Shown one piece after another: positions 1 through 44,991 of a stretch of 64,000 nt of DNA (the first letter of the stretch is position 1; every line of letters begins with the position of its first letter). The DNA is from Sipunculus nudus (Eukaryota; Annelida; Sipuncula; Golfingiida; Sipunculidae), in contig CM049311.1 of assembly GCA_026874595.1 (NCBI GenBank), positions 10,137,676-10,201,675 of the forward strand, written 5' to 3'. The position numbers and the translations under genes are program-made. A model generated the notes under the pieces. It worked only from the letters and a program-made list of their open reading frames with translations. It was not told where the DNA came from and did no database searches.

Positions 1-387
1 CGTGGTACCTGTTTTGTGTGGGGAAAATCCAGTATGGAACTTATTCATTCTGAGAAAGACATAGAAAGATATCAGCAAAATGTTTGTAACTTGAATGAAG
101 CCAACATCAATGTTTAATATCTTTAGATAATATTTTGACATCTATTCCGAACATGCTTTATTATTCGCAACCCAATGAAGATAAGCCCTTTTTCAAAGAA
201 TTTTTGGGGGAAAATTTAATAAAATATGATTTTTTATTTACAAATTCAAATTCAAATCAGCATACAGATTTAGGTGACTCACTTTGATTAGCTTAATGTT
301 CCAACACTCAAAATATTCAAGTGTAATTATGAGTAACTTCGATGTGAGGATGTAATGTTTCATCCTGCTAGTGTTATTTTACAACAG

Positions 388-423
388 AGAAACCAGGACC
401 AAAACCACCAGATCCGGGAACAG
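388..423 (+). CDS. Candidate 36-nt linker microexon of the PTP gene (proline-rich)
   Basis: An acceptor (ttacaacag) and a donor (gtgaca) bracket 36 nt. Read from phase 2 they encode KPGPKPPDPGT with one base left over. That base plus the first two of the transmembrane exon at 4046 make an Asp codon, so the phase fits exactly. Proline-rich extracellular stalks next to the membrane are common in receptors. The length is a multiple of three, so the exon can be skipped without a frameshift. Short exons arise by chance and no homology supports this one. Confidence 0.45.
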
Positions 424-1500
424 GTGACATGGACAACATGCATGTGCATGACTATAACTGTCCTTCTTATTGTCCACTTTATCCTGAGGACCTTGTCTAG
501 TATTCAGTATCTGTTTAAACTTATAAAAAGAAGAGATCAAATTTTTAATTACAGGGTACACTCTCTTAAGCCATATTAAGAGTAAACCATTAAACTTGCA
601 GTTGCTGATGTTTTGATTTTCATCTGTAATGCAACTTGTCTTTTTTTAAGAGATGCTTTTAAGACAGCAAGTATATTTCAACAACTACTCTGTCAATGCC
701 ATAGTCACTAGTAGGTGAATGTTTAAATGTAAAATATCTCTTTGGTCCCATTAAATTGCAGCTCATATAGTGCTAATTTTAATATGTGAGTAGGTAATAA
801 GCATTCTTGCCTTAGAAGTAAGACCAAAGTTTTCTGTACCTAAATTTTCAACTAAATATGATATAACAGGCTATCCGTGTGATCTTTGTCTGTGTATATT
901 ACTTGTCTGCCACCTATTAATCTTGGTGGCGCCATCTGGGATTCTGGCAGACCAAGATTCTGACCATTGGTATTACTTTGTTCTTCAGACAGTTGATCCT
1001 ACAGCTGATGCATGATTCCTTGAACATTAGATCTGTACTTTTACTCTCAGTAATAAATGAAAGTAAAATTATCTTTTAACTTATAAGTTCAAGTAACATT
1101 TTCTCTGAAAAGATTCCTAGAAGTATTAGTACTGGTCCCTGTGAGAATAAAGTCTCCAAAAAAGAATAAATGTGTGTTACATGATTTTTATTTGAATTAC
1201 TCATGTGAGCCAGAGAGAGACTCTATGAATAAATTTGATTATTAGCACTGTGTAACATACATAATACATGTATATAAGTAAATGCACATTGATGTTTAAG
1301 TAAGTATACCAATGCCACATATTATATTTGTTAATCACAAGCTGCACTGAATTCTCAAATCATTCACTGTTTAAAATCATGATTAGATTTAGCTGGGACA
1401 GGGTGATGCACTGTGATATAATTTTGTGTAAAACAGCGGTATATGTGTGTACTGTGTATGTGGACAAATTCTTATCATTAAAAAAAACCTTTTCTTTCAG

Positions 1501-1518
1501 AGAAATACAAGCCACCAG
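1501..1518 (+). CDS. Candidate 18-nt linker microexon of the PTP gene
   Basis: A strong acceptor (tttctttcag) and a donor (gtagtg) enclose 18 nt that read KYKPP in the same phase (2 in, 1 out) as the 36-nt exon at 388. It also begins with AG and ends with G. It joins in frame both to the 388 exon and to the transmembrane exon at 4046. The shared phase and KP-rich content suggest a set of small stalk exons that can be included or skipped. Evidence is phase and splice sites only. Confidence 0.42.
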
Positions 1519-4045
1519 GTAGTGTGTAGAGTTTGGCTATTTATTGCTAGTACTTAATTATAACACTGTTAAATTATTTACAATATCACAAATAATTTTC
1601 TTTTAGTGACCATTTTAGCAGTTGTAACTGCCTTTAAGTGACCATTGTACCACTTGTAATTTTTGTTTAGTGACCATTTCCCTGGCATATAAAAGTCAAC
1701 TGACATTATAAAAGTGTTCTAATGAATTTAACCTGTTAAATATAAAATGGCTGTAACCCTCTCCTGATTTGCTGTGTATGTACAGGTAAATGTTCATAGA
1801 CATAGCACCAGCTTTAGAAATTTTCTGCACTTTTTTAGGCTAGATATCTTATTTTAGTCCCTGAGTTCATTGATAAATGCACATATATCTCACAGTCTTT
1901 AATAACTTGATACCCTTTTGCCTTCTTGTGGGTATTGGTGCCATATGACCAGCCAAATGTGTGATGATTAGCTTACAGGCACTTACAAGAGCTAGCCTAA
2001 TTTGAATATTGATGTATTAAAATTAAACTTTGAAGCAGAAGATGTATGCCAAAATGCCATACTCACGTATTAAGACAGATATGGGACATCTGTTATTTGG
2101 GAATGGAAATTTGTCACCTGTATAATATGTACTTTCGCCTGGGAAAAGATTTGTATGGCATTGGTTTCTAAAAGTATTAAACCTAAGAACTAAAAGGCCT
2201 GCATTAAAGTTCAATGGTGCTTTCAGCTAGGGTGAATTGCAAAATAGTCTGTGTTGTTTACAATGAGCTTTCAGAAGACCTGTGTCATGGATAACCTGAT
2301 GTCCAGAGTCCTCCATCATTCAGTAAAGCCAGCCCCATGCAGACCTTGGTTCAATTCCCACAAATACTCCTGTCAAGGAACTTTTATCTGCACTAGTTGC
2401 ACAGATTCAAACATTTAGTCATATTTCTTCAGTGCTTATGTAGGGTAGATTTTACAGTTGGGTTGTAATATACCCAATTACAGTACTTCATGAATTCTAA
2501 TACAGAGTATATATTACACACATCATCACTCAGTCTTAAATAATGTTTTCAAAAGCACAGAACTTCTGCTTTTGTAACCATGTGAACATTGCTGGTCTAA
2601 AAAAAAACTCACAATTGAAGGAAATCTTTAAAATTTTCCATGTATGTATATTAATTGTGTTTGTATGCAGTTTTTGGTGCAAGCACAATGCATACTAAAA
2701 TCTTAACTGGAAACCCTGGGTCAATCTTTATCATATAAAGTAAATAACACTGGTGTCAAGGTAAGAATTCATTTCTGTTGATGTTTGTTTTATAAATGCA
2801 CTTAGTACAGGTTCTGCATCTTTGAACATTCCTAAATATTTAAAAAGAAAATGTGTGATTATATGAACTTCCTGTTTGCTTTTGAATGAAGGCTTTGGTA
2901 CTCTTCACTGTATACCATGTTTCTGTAATAATTAAAGCCCCCTGTACTGGAATAGGATCCTAGAAAGCTGTTTTGCAGTGGCAGATGGTCATCCTGCTTG
3001 ACCATCCAGTAGAGTAAGGATTTACTTTCAAATGTTTTGTGTTAGATTGATAGGCTACTAGAAAAAGGGAGAAATTTAATAGTATTCAGATAAACACGAA
3101 ATATCTGGGGGTTCTAGCTGATGCATGAAAAAAGATGTACCCATAATCCTAATATAAACTAACCACAGATGTACTAAAAAATAACTAAACCCTTCCACCT
3201 TGACAGATTGGTTAGTCGCAGGTTTATTTCTGTGTCAGGAAAATTTCAGGCAGTTGTGGTCACATGATCACATGTTCACATAATTTTTCATACTTTAACA
3301 GAGTTTTCCTCTTCATAATATGTTGTGACTATATTTGTTCTGTTTTGCTGAGCAGTATGTTTCCTTTTATCTTAAACTACTAAGTTAATTCTTTCATTTT
3401 CTTCAGTGAGTGCTCACTCTCCACTCCTATAGTTTCGCCTATAGATTGGCCAAACTTCAGACTTGAGGCCAGTATTGTGGCTATATATAATTAATTCCCA
3501 TTACTAGTTTTGCAGGTAAAAATACCATATGTTTGTTATCAAACATAATCAATTTTATTTCGAATTCTCTAGCAGTAATAAATGAATGTAAGAGAAGTGT
3601 CTTGATTTACAAGAATGTATATCATAAGAAATTATGTCTTAGAATGCAAAGGCTATTGCTACCATTATAAGTTAGAAACCAAAGATGTCTTAAAAAGATA
3701 AAATATATCTGAATAATGGCCACTTTTTAAAGCTACAGGGAAGAAATTTCCAAATCGTCAAAAATTAAAATATTGATCATAGTTCAGGTGGCACCCTTCA
3801 ATAATCAGTAGATCTGTGGTGTTCATATGCAATTCTGGACACATAAGATGTTAATCTGAATTTCCATTGCCAAGTAGAAGATATTTTATTCAAATATGTA
3901 TGGAAAAAAAGGATTATTCTGCAATAAAGACTGCCCGTTTTTTAGAGGTTTATGATTTTCCTCCTGTGGCTGTGATCTCATGCAATTGCAGAGTCTTTCT
4001 GTTGTTGCACATACAGAATTTATAATGTCTGTATTCACCTTTCAG
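1519..4045 (+). other. PTP intron before the transmembrane exon
   Basis: AT-rich unique-looking DNA with no convincing coding segment. A donor-like AAGGTAAGA at about 2757-2765 has an acceptor-like site upstream, but all three frames between them are stopped. A GGTTCAATTCC box near 2349 could be a tRNA-type B box of a decayed SINE; no matching A box was found. Confidence 0.5.
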
Positions 4046-34588
<30,543 letters not shown>

Positions 34589-37500
34589 AGCCTGAACCGG
34601 GTTCCTGCCATTCTGTCTCACAGTGTACATGTTGTACATTTTGTGTTGGACCATTTGCTGGTGCTATCAGCTCTTTCAGATCACAGAAAATATGTAACGC
34701 TCTTTTCATCTTGCCAGCTAGCTTCATCAAACAGTCCATTCCATACAGAGCTAGTGTAATGCAAGTTCATACAGTTTTATGTATATTAAGCAATCTTATT
34801 ATTCATTTGATTTTGTCATGTGATTTTGGTTTTGTTCTCTCTGCATGTCATTTAGTTGTAACTGTGTACTGTGGACAGATTTTATTTCACACCAAACGCT
34901 GGACCACCCACCTACATCAGAACGTGCCTTCCTTTCATATCTGTATTTTTATGGGTACTTTCTCATTAAATCCTCTGTCTTCATACTAACTTGTCATTTC
35001 ATATTCTAGTCACATAAGACTCTAAATCTTTTGGATGCAGTTGCTTTATATAAATTATTAAGCCTGTGAGTATTCTTATGATAAAATGTATAGTTTTGTG
35101 TTAACCAATGATAAGATGTTCTGCATCTAATGACTTGCTTTAGGAATTAAACCAGTTGCATCCCACCTACAAAGATCAAATAATGTTTAATTAATTTATT
35201 GAATCTGTTGTCCTAAGTGTATGTACAGAAATTAATTTTATGTAGAACTTTGATATAAGCAAAATTAGATTAATATATTCCTTGCCACATTGTAATTTCA
35301 GTATATTTAATGATAAGGAGTAATATTATTAAAATCTTGCAATAGAAAGATTGGTTGTGTGCACTTCTGATTTTCATAGCTCAAAAATATTTGGATCTTT
35401 CTGTTGTAAACAAAAATATTTGGAAATCAGAATAACAGTTGTGTTATTCTTTTAACTATGCAACTTTAACTTGCATACTGTGCCCTGATATTTTTGACCA
35501 AGTATTGTATATGACAGTTAAGGTTATATCTGTATTTATGCCTTCAACTTTGTGGGACCAATGTATGGGTAATTGTATTTATAAATCTGCTCCTACTTGT
35601 GTGACTTAGTTAAGTATTCTTGCTGGAGAGGGAGATGCTGAATTGATGAAACAGCTTGTTATTTTTATATGTGGTCATTTTACAGGTGTAATATCTAGGC
35701 TGGCACAGTTATTTAGCCCCTGTGCAGCTTATCATATTGACTGGCAAACACCTCCAGTTTTTCAGATGATTGCAATTCATGAAATCCTGGTACTAGTCCC
35801 ACCCTTACTTCCGGCTTAACATAGACTTGTACCATCTTATTGGTTTAACCTAAGGTAACAGGGTTTTCTGTAAAATCACATCAGCCCAGGAAATATCATA
35901 TGATGTAAAGTTTTACAAAAGACCTGAAACAATTTACATCCATCTGTGGATATGGTTAGATAATAGTATTATGGTTAGAGATGTGTTTACATGTCAGTGT
36001 GATGGGCCATGTCATTTAATGCCAGGGTACCAGTCTAGTATTACATCCTATAGTACCGGTCATAAAGATGTCTTAACTTTTAAGATACAAAACTAGTTTA
36101 AGAAAAGCTTGGTTTTAACAGCATCTGCCCTTCAAGAGATGGCACACTGCTGCCATCTGCTGGGCTTATTCGATGATACTCTGATGGTCAACAACTTGTT
36201 AGACCAGTGAGTCTGTGTATTACTGATGATATAATGATAGGTCCATTAACCTAATGCTTACCTGTATCTTATGCTTATATTTTGTACCCACCTTATAGCA
36301 CTTGTGATATATATTGAAACTGTCCATAACTGTGCCTTGTATTATCACATGTATTTGTATGTATATTTGTTGTTATATGTATTGTATGATATTGCACACT
36401 TTCATGTTGCATTTGATACTGTATAAACATGCCTTCAGCAATGATTACAGGTTTTGTTTAAAGGGGAGGGGGAGGGTTGGTTCTGTCTTCAATGAAATTA
36501 TTTAAAAACCTGGTGGTGTCAGCTAAGAAGAACCAAAGTTATCAGTATTATAATCCTTTTGATTTGTATATGTCCTGCATACTGCCTTATATATCCAAGT
36601 TATGGAAGTTCATGGGCCTTTGGGGGGACATACTGCCCCGGTATTTAGTGTAACTGTGGAAGGCAGTTCTGCAGAGAGTTATACCAGTTACTAATGTAAT
36701 TACCAGCCATTCCATATAAATGACTATTGTAACATAGAAACTGTTCATGAATTATTGTAAATAGGCAATAATTTTACTGAATCTATATGTATGTGAACCT
36801 GGTAAAAAATATAACAGGCTCTGAACAGTAATTTTGACTGTAACAGATGTAAATGTAATTGTAAATAGGTACATATTTTGAGGGCTGAATGAATATTGAC
36901 TGTTTGTATATTTGAATTTTATGTACAAATAACTTCTACAGGTTAGAAATATAGATACAACTATTTGGCGACCAGATCCTTCTTAGAGTATTGAAAAGGG
37001 TTAGTCACACTTTAGTGGCTGTGATATTATAAGAAAGTAACATTTCATTTTGTAAACCAAAAATTAGGTCTTTTAATGACCATACTGAGGCAGAATGCTG
37101 AGAGGACATTTGATCATTCTGAAATGTCAAGGAAATTTTGTCATTCATTGAACCCTCAGTATTTTAAGACCCTTCATAGTAACTGAAATAACAATGAAAT
37201 CATATGCATGCCTTACACAGTAACTTGCTTGTTTGTGTCAGTATTTGATGGATCACTTTATGACTGTAAATTTTAATTTTGAACTTCATGTTTTGCCTTC
37301 TAGGCTACCACAAGTGTTTCAAGTAATGATTTTCTTACAATAAACCATATAAGGAAAACAAGAACAGAAAATTATATTAGTGACATGCACTAGGATTTAT
37401 ACATAATGGTAGTTTATATATTCCCTTCACAAGGTATAATTACAGTGTATCTGTAACCATACCAGTGGCATGGTACATTGTTTGAGGGTTAAAGACAGGG

Positions 37501-39440
37501 TTGCAATACTTAATAATTAATTAGGTTAAACTTCTTCAACATTCCATTCATATTTATTTGCTCAAGGAGAACGTGCATAGATAAGATAAATATAATGCAC
37601 ATTTTCAGTTGTTTAATAAAAATAATTATAATTAAGAATTTTGTTGATGTGTATGTTTAATTGTTTAATTACTCAAGCAATACACCCCTTTGCATTTAAG
37701 AAAAAACAATTAGGTTTATCTTTGTTAGGGTTAGTCAGGTATTCAGTGTATATGATCTTGTAGATGAAAAAAAGAATAAATAACACATATAAAAAAGAAT
37801 AAATAATAATAAATAAAAATGAAGGACAAACAACCAGGTCAGGTTCAGATATCTGTAGGAAATACTGTTCAAAAGCTGTTGCAGAATCACTGTTCATGTT
37901 GGTGTGAAACTGTACAAAAGAGCAATGAAAATGTGGGTTCATTGAGAATAGTAAAAATAGGAATGTAGTATCTACAAGTGAAAAGTTGTTTTTAGTAAAA
38001 GTGGCGGAGTGTAAATACATTATTTTGATACATCTGTATTTTAAGGAAAAGACCATGTTTTTACTATGTTCTGTTCATTATATATTTTGTAGTTGGCAAA
38101 ATCTTTTAAACTTGTATTTGCATCATTTCTATTGCACTTTATTTTAAAGTTATTTAAAAATAATCTGAATTTGTGTGACTAATCCACCATGATAAGTTAT
38201 TTTGTGAAATGTTGAAAACTTTTATTTTATATTATTTTGTAATACCCTGTTTTTCATTATTTTAATTTAACTAGAACAAATGAGTTCAATCACCAGTATG
38301 AAAGGAAAGCAAGTAGCTTGGCCACAGAGGTTTTAAATGACTGCACTTAAAAAGAGAGAATTATGACAATATAATTTTTCATAATAAGGCAGATGTGTGT
38401 ATTTTGTTTTATTTTTATAAATGTTGTCCATATACAAATACTGCATGAGTCATTTTTATACATGACGTCAGGAGAGTAGTTTCTTTAGCATATACTATGA
38501 TGGTCAAATGGAAAACTTTTCTTCAAATCTGTGATGCTTTATTATTCTTTCAGAACACTGTTCTGCAACTGTGGTCATGTCATGTTAGAATCCTTTTCAT
38601 TTTGGTTTATTAAACTCAGACCTTCCTTGTTCAAAATGTAACGTCCGATTCTCTGCATCAGACCAACTGGGTAATCACAGAAATTATTTTATGGAAATGA
38701 AACAGCTGAATTGTTGAACCCTCATACAGTTTTATCCAGCTTGTATATGTCAGCATGTGTTGTATGTGTGAAATATGGTCAAAACACCTTGGTAAATGGT
38801 TAAAATGTATGCATGGGCATGAAAGAAAAATTACACCAAAAGTTTTATAGGAATTAGCAGAGTAAGACTTCTTGTAAAAAAATGTGCCTTTGCATCATAT
38901 ATTGAGAATGTGGCTTTTCGAAACAAAAAAACTCCTAAAAAACTTGATGATTTCATTTCATTGTACCTTATGAACATGTGAATTAACACCTTGTTAACTG
39001 CCTGGAAGAAAATATAGCAGATTTTAAAAGGGTTCATCAAAATTTATACCTATATTTGTTTAGGATTCTGAACCAAAGTTGTTCCCTCCAACAAAATTTA
39101 TGAATGGACGCAGGAACATAAAAAAATCCCACACCAAGTCTTCTTAGAAGTGCTTCTTAAGACGCTTTATCATGCTAGTCATGTAGGTACAGGCTGTGTA
39201 CAGAAATCTGCTGTCCTTTCATGTATGTATAGTGTTATTATAAAATATAATGTATAACATTGTTAATCCATCCAGCACAACTCTAAGCTTCAGGGGAGGT
39301 TGAAAATAGATTATATTCAGGGGTCTTCAAGGGATATTGCGCTTGAGGGTTATTTTTGTATGATTTGTTACTACGGATCTTTTATGCACTTTATATAACC
39401 TGTTATTATATTTCAATAAATGTGTGATGATTGACAATTC
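34589..39440 (+). other. Probable PTP 3' UTR and flank
   Basis: No gene-like exon is visible. AATAAA at 39415-39420, followed by GT-rich DNA, is a good candidate poly(A) signal. Earlier AATAAA copies (for example near 37330 and 37614) could end a shorter transcript. Where the 3' UTR really ends cannot be set from sequence alone. Confidence 0.35.
39415..39420 (+). terminator. Candidate poly(A) signal AATAAA
   Basis: AATAAA followed within about 30 bases by TG-rich sequence (tgtgtgatg, then ttgttttgtc). It lies downstream of the PTP gene in the right orientation. Distance from the stop (about 4.8 kb) is long but normal for an invertebrate receptor gene. Alternatives exist upstream. Confidence 0.35.
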
Positions 39441-40079
39441 ACCAACATTGTTTTGTCATGCTTTAATCTAAAATGTGACTTAAATTTTTCTGTAATTATA
39501 TTTTTGCTTTTTAAATAGGATCATTTTCACAGTTTTTACTGTAAAAGGTTTCAGGTGATCTATCCTTATTACACAGGAAATGTTCAAGAAGCCATCCCTT
39601 ATTTGGACCTCAGACAAGGCATACCTAACATGAAACATTGTCCTATCCCTTTGTCTTGTGACCTTTGCCCTGCAGATGACCCCTGCCAACCTTGCCTAAG
39701 GTAAATGACCAAACAAGAAAAGAGAAAATTGCTTTGTTAAAGCAATCAGACTTTTGGGAAAATCAAAGAAAAAGTAAACTTGTGACTACATCTTGATTCA
39801 CCACTCTTTACTTCACTATATTAGCTGACAAGGATTAGCTGAACATACACATTTCTATAACCTCAAATGACAGATAAAATGCAAGAAGAAGTGAGCCATG
39901 GGTTAAAACGCTCAGCTGACCAGGAAGACCTTCACAAAAAGAATTTTATCATCTGAATGCCAAATTTTGTGAGAAGTATCCCCACTCAACTGCAAATAAA
40001 GTTCTTCAAAATCAACAAGAAGAAAAAGTTTCATGAAAATATGTTTAGCTATTCTCATGAAATCTAGCCATTTTGTATG

Positions 40080-40640
40080 CAGTCACCAGAGCTAAAAATG
40101 ACCATGCACATTTTTGAAGGACATCCCTGGATGTCAAGACAGACAATTCTAGGTCCAACAGTAAAGTATTGTACCCTGTGTGACTGTCTGGCTGCTTAAA
40201 TGTGTTTGGCCAGTAATATAGGTTACCATGACCTAATTTCAGGTTTTCCATGGAGATTGCCCAAGATGTTTTGGGCAGGTAGTAGGCAAAAAATAGGTCA
40301 CCATGGCCTAATTTCAGGTTTCTATGGTGATTGCTCAAGACTCCTCTGTATATTACATTGGAACATTCTAGGGCTAGCAGATACAATTTCTGCCTATCTG
40401 ATTTTCAGGGTGCTAAAAATCACCTTTTTCGCCCATGGTTCATAGAATATAGTTCACAATGACCAAGTTTAAAGTTTCTATGCAGATTAGGACCTGCCTG
40501 AATGTCATGTTAGAAGATTCTAGGACTAGAGAATACAATTTGTGCCCTGTCTTACTTACTGGGTGGTCAGTCATGTTTTCAGGTTTTGAAGAAGATTTTC
40601 CAAGGACCTCCCTGGATGAACAGTTTGGAAGTTTCTAGGT
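40080..40640 (+). repeat. Diverged tandem repeat, about 110-120 bp unit
   Basis: The phrase 'accatg(a/g)cctaatttcagg' recurs at about 40226 and 40301, with weaker copies on both sides, each followed by 'gattgcccaaga' or a similar phrase. It matches none of the better-defined families and sits just before the C-family block. Confidence 0.45.
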
Positions 40641-40828
40641 CTAACATTTATGGTTTGTGCCCTGTTAATGGGCAGACTGCTCAAAAACAGAAAAAATGTG
40701 TTATATTAGAAAAAATACAGATTGCACCACCAGTTTCCAAGAAATGTAGCTCCTTGATCAATATGCATGGAAAGAATCAAGGCAATCAGTGCATTAATTA
40801 TTCAGATACTGGAGTTTTGTATCAAATT

Positions 40829-41660
40829 TAAAGCAAACCTGTGAGCTTATGTGATGGTGCAGCGTCGTCCGTCTTGCGTTGACTATACATTAACCCATAC
40901 TATCTAAAAAATTGCAGGAGCTAGCATCGCCAAACTTTATGCAAAATTCATTCATCTAAAAAACTATCGGAAATTTTTGTTTATTTTTTGGCCATCTGCG
41001 TTTACATAAGTTTTATAGGAAGAGCTTAAAAACCTTTAAAAATCTTCTTCTCTGAAACCGTCCAGGCAAATTGTCCAATATTTCACAGAAATAATCCCTC
41101 TAAAGTTTGTTTGAATGGTTCCAGTTCGGTGATTTTTGGCCGAGTTACAGGAAGTAGAACTTAGTCATCTGTCTAAAAAAGCATACTAAAATTTCAATCT
41201 CAGAAATGGCTAGAGCTATCAACACCAAATGTTATGCCAATGTTGGTCACATAAGTCATATATGAAATTGAGGTATTGATGGCCCCACCTGCATCAGGCC
41301 TTTTTTGTACAGGGTCCTTCAGTGCCTGTATCATACTGAGTGCTCCAAAAAACAACTCTGAAACCATATGGCGAAATTGTTTAATATTGCACAGAAATGA
41401 TCCTAAGGTGGTGCTTTCCGAGTTTTGTTCAAATGCTCTCTGTTCAGTGATTTTGGCTGAGTTATTAGAAGCTGATTATAGTCATATGCCATAACAGCCC
41501 ATTTAAGCTCAGTGGCTACAAAAATCTTCTCAAAAACCACTGGGCCAAATTTTTAAAACTCGCACATTAACTATCCTCAGATGTTGATAATTCAAGTTTG
41601 TTCAAATGGTTTTGGTTTAGTGCTTTTTGGCTGAGTTACGGGAAGCTAAACCTAGCCAGG
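40829..41660 (+). mobile_element. C-family element, 5' part only
   Basis: Starts with a decayed GCAAACCTGTGAGCTTATG and 'gcgtcgtccgtc', like the intact C starts at 41896 and 45295. It runs through C-type body sequence ('tttttggccgagttacaggaag'), then passes abruptly into an A-type unit at about 41661 without a C 3' end. Likely truncated. Confidence 0.6.
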
Positions 41661-41895
41661 AATTTCATTTCATCAGTGAAGATGTATATTGATGAAATCT
41701 CGGTCAAGTTCGAAGATTGGTGACCTTGACCAATTTTTTTACTAGTACATTTTAGAGCTGATTATAGAAAAACACTCAGAAACTTATATCTCATGAACCA
41801 TTGTGTGGATTTTCATAAACTTACTATGATCTTTGGGACTGATGGTCTGTACCTGCTGCACAAGTTTGGTGGCGCAACCTAAAATTTCTTAATTT

Positions 41896-44800
41896 TAGCG
41901 AACCTGTGAGCTTATGCGATGGTATGGCGTCGTCCGTCGTCCGTACGTTAACCCATACTATCTTGAACACGGCAAGAGATAGCATCACGAAATTTTATGC
42001 AAAAAATTATTTATCTAAAAACTCTGTCGGATTTTGCTTATTTTTTTACTAACTGCATTTTCTTAGATTTTATAGGGAAAAACCTGAAAAAGCTTTAAAA
42101 ATCTTCTTCTCCGAAACTGTTCAGCTAAATTGTCCAATATTACACAAAAATGATTTCTGGAACAATCTCTCTCCATTTTGTTCGAATGGTTTAGGTTCGG
42201 TGATTTTTGGCCGAGTTACAGGAAGTTGAACTTAGTCATCTGTCCAAAAAAGCATACTAAAATTACAGCCTCAGAAACGGCTGGAGCTATCATCACCCAA
42301 TTCTATGCCAATGTTGGTCACATGAGTCATATCTGAAATTGAGATATTGGTGGCGCCACCTACATGAGCCTTTTTTGTACGGGGTACATCAGTGCCCATA
42401 TCATACTGACGGCTACAAAAAAACGTCTTCTCTGAAACCATACGGCCAAATTGATTAATATCACACAGAAATGATCCTAGGGTGATGCTTTCTGAAGTTT
42501 GTTGAATTGATCTAAGTTCAGTGACTATTGGCCGAGTTATGGGAAGCTGAATTTAGCCATATGCCATAGCATCCCATTTTAGCTCAGTGGCTATAAAAGT
42601 TCTTCTTCTCAAAAACCACTGGGCCAAATTCTTAAATCTCACACATTAATTATCCTTAGATGTTGATAATTCAAGTTTGTTCAAATGGTTTTGGTTCAGT
42701 GATTTTTGGCTGAGTTATGGGAAGCTTAACTTAGCCATTTTTGCTGTATTTTCGCTGTCCAAAAAAGCATACTAAAATGACAATCTCAGAAATGGCCGGA
42801 GCTATCATCACCAAATTTTATGCCAGTGTTGGTCACATGAGTCATATATGAAATTCAGGTATTGGTGGCGCCACCTGCATTGACCTTTTTTGTACGGGGG
42901 TCATTGGTCAACTGTACGTTAAGCAGGAGCTACCATCCCCAGATTTTATGCAATAATCTGTCACATATCAAATGTTGTGGGATTCAGTTTTTTTTTTTTT
43001 TTTTGCTATCTTTTATAGGGGAAAAGCTGAAAAAAACTTTAAAAGTCTTCTTCTTATAAACGGTCCAGTCAAATTGTTCAGTATTTTACAGAAATGATTC
43101 CAGAGGCAAGCCCTCTCAAGTTTCTTCAAATAGTTTGCATTTTATGAATTTTAGCGGAGTTACACAAATTTGAACTTAGTCATTTGGCCAAGTAAGCATA
43201 CTGACATAGTAATCTAAGAAATGACAGAAGCTAGCATTACCAAGTATTGTGCAAATGTTGGTCACATGACTCATATTTGAAGTTGCAGATTTCGTGGTGC
43301 CACCTACATTGACCAATTTTTTATGGGCAAAAACCTCATAATTTTAGCCTCTTTCAGCTGAAAATGTTTATGATGAAACTGTCAAGTTGAATTGTTCAAT
43401 TTTTCAAAATAATTATCGTAGGACATGGTTCTTTCAATCATATAAGAATAGATTGAGTTTGTTGATTTTTGGTTGAGTCGTGAAAAGCTTAAGTTGGTCT
43501 ATGGCCATTATTATGTCTATTTCACACAGAGGACTGCAATAGTGTTCATCTACAAAATTATTGTTTCAATTATAACTTCTATAACATTGCACAAAAATTA
43601 TTCTTAGGTGGCCTTTGTTCAAGTTTACTTGAATGATTTTTGGCAGAATTATTGGACCTTTAACAATGAAAGGACTGCATCTTTTATTATTCTAGATATT
43701 TTGACAAAAAGTTTATGAATATGTCAACTTGAAAAAAAAAATCATTTTAGCCAAAGTCTTTCAGTATATGTAAACAGATTTCCCAACAGGCCAAGATTGT
43801 GTCTATATCTTTAAATAGGTTGAGAAACTACCAACTGTTTCAGATTTGGCAACAGATCAAGAATTCATACAATTCAGCCAGATATATGTCAAGAGTTCAA
43901 TCAGTGCAGCCAAGCACAAAGCATATGATCATCTCATGGGTGACATGTGAACACCTCATGTGTGTCATGCCCCTCAGGGCTGCATGTGGAGCCTATCTGT
44001 GATCTTATGCAATGGTGTGGCTACTATTTCAGATTTGGCAACAGGCCAAAGGTCAGTCTGGATCTAGTTATAGCTTTGGCAGACTGCCAACTGTATCAGA
44101 TTAGGCAACAGGTCAAGAATTCACTCAGTGCAGCCAGGTATAGGTCAAGAGTTCACTCAGTACAGTAGCTGCATTTTATTTATAGCGTTGGCAGACTGCC
44201 CACTGCATCAGATTTGGCACCAAAGTTCAGTCTGGATCTATTTATAGCTTTGGCATACTGCCAACTGTGTCAGATTATGCAACAGGTCAAGAGTTCACCC
44301 AGTGCAGTCAGGTACAGGTCAAAAGTTCACTGTCTAGCCAGGTGCAGGTCATGAGTTCACTCAGGGCATTAGCCTGACCCAGCAATTTGTCACAGTTCAC
44401 TCGGGGCAGCTGCCTTTCTCACCTAAGCCTGGTCAGCCCAATGCATCAGATGCATCAGACTCGAGATAAGTTTGATGTATTGGCCTGATATTTTGACCTG
44501 TCTATGTGTCTTTGATGGCTTTCTCGTTCACAAGACAGGTGTCGCCACCTACAATGACCTTTGCACAGTGTATGTGCCTGCTTATTTCTACAGAAGAATT
44601 TGATATATCAGCCTGAAATTGGGCATATTCATTCATATCGAATAGCTGTGTCGTATACAAGACTGGTGGTGCCACCTACAATAATTTTTGCACAGTGTGT
44701 GTCCCTGCTTATTTCTCAGGAGGGGTTTGATATATCAGTCTGAAATTGGGCATATGTATATATCTTTGATAGCTTCGTTGTATACAAGACTGGTGGTGTC

Positions 44801-44991
44801 AGCTACAATCATTTTTGTGTTCTGTGCACCCATGCCAGAATTTCGGCAGTGATGTTTGTGTAATTGTTTCTTATTCAAAATATTTAGTACTTGCATTGTT
44901 CATATACATGAAAAGTAATGGTCCAGCATTGAAGCATTATACCTGGTGTAATTCACAATGCACAGGTTCGCATAAGGCCTGTAGGCCTTGT
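41896..44991 (+). mobile_element. C-family element, copy 1
   Basis: Starts TAGCGAACCTGTGAGC and ends with CACAGGTTCGC (inverse of the start), a hairpin AAGGCCTGTAGGCCTT, then GT. The body has tandem segments with 'ttttggcygagttaygggaagct' and later 'gccaggtacaggtcaagagttcactcag'. It interrupts an A-type unit inside its T run. No protein frame recognised. Confidence 0.68.

Noticed and set aside
2672-2757. Exon-like segment ending AAG|gtaaga in the PTP 5' intron
   Set aside because: All three frames contain stops, so it cannot be a coding exon.
37673-38056. 127-codon antisense frame with a hydrophobic run downstream of the PTP gene
   Set aside because: Hydrophobicity comes from AT-rich codons (F, I, Y, L). 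No family resemblance.
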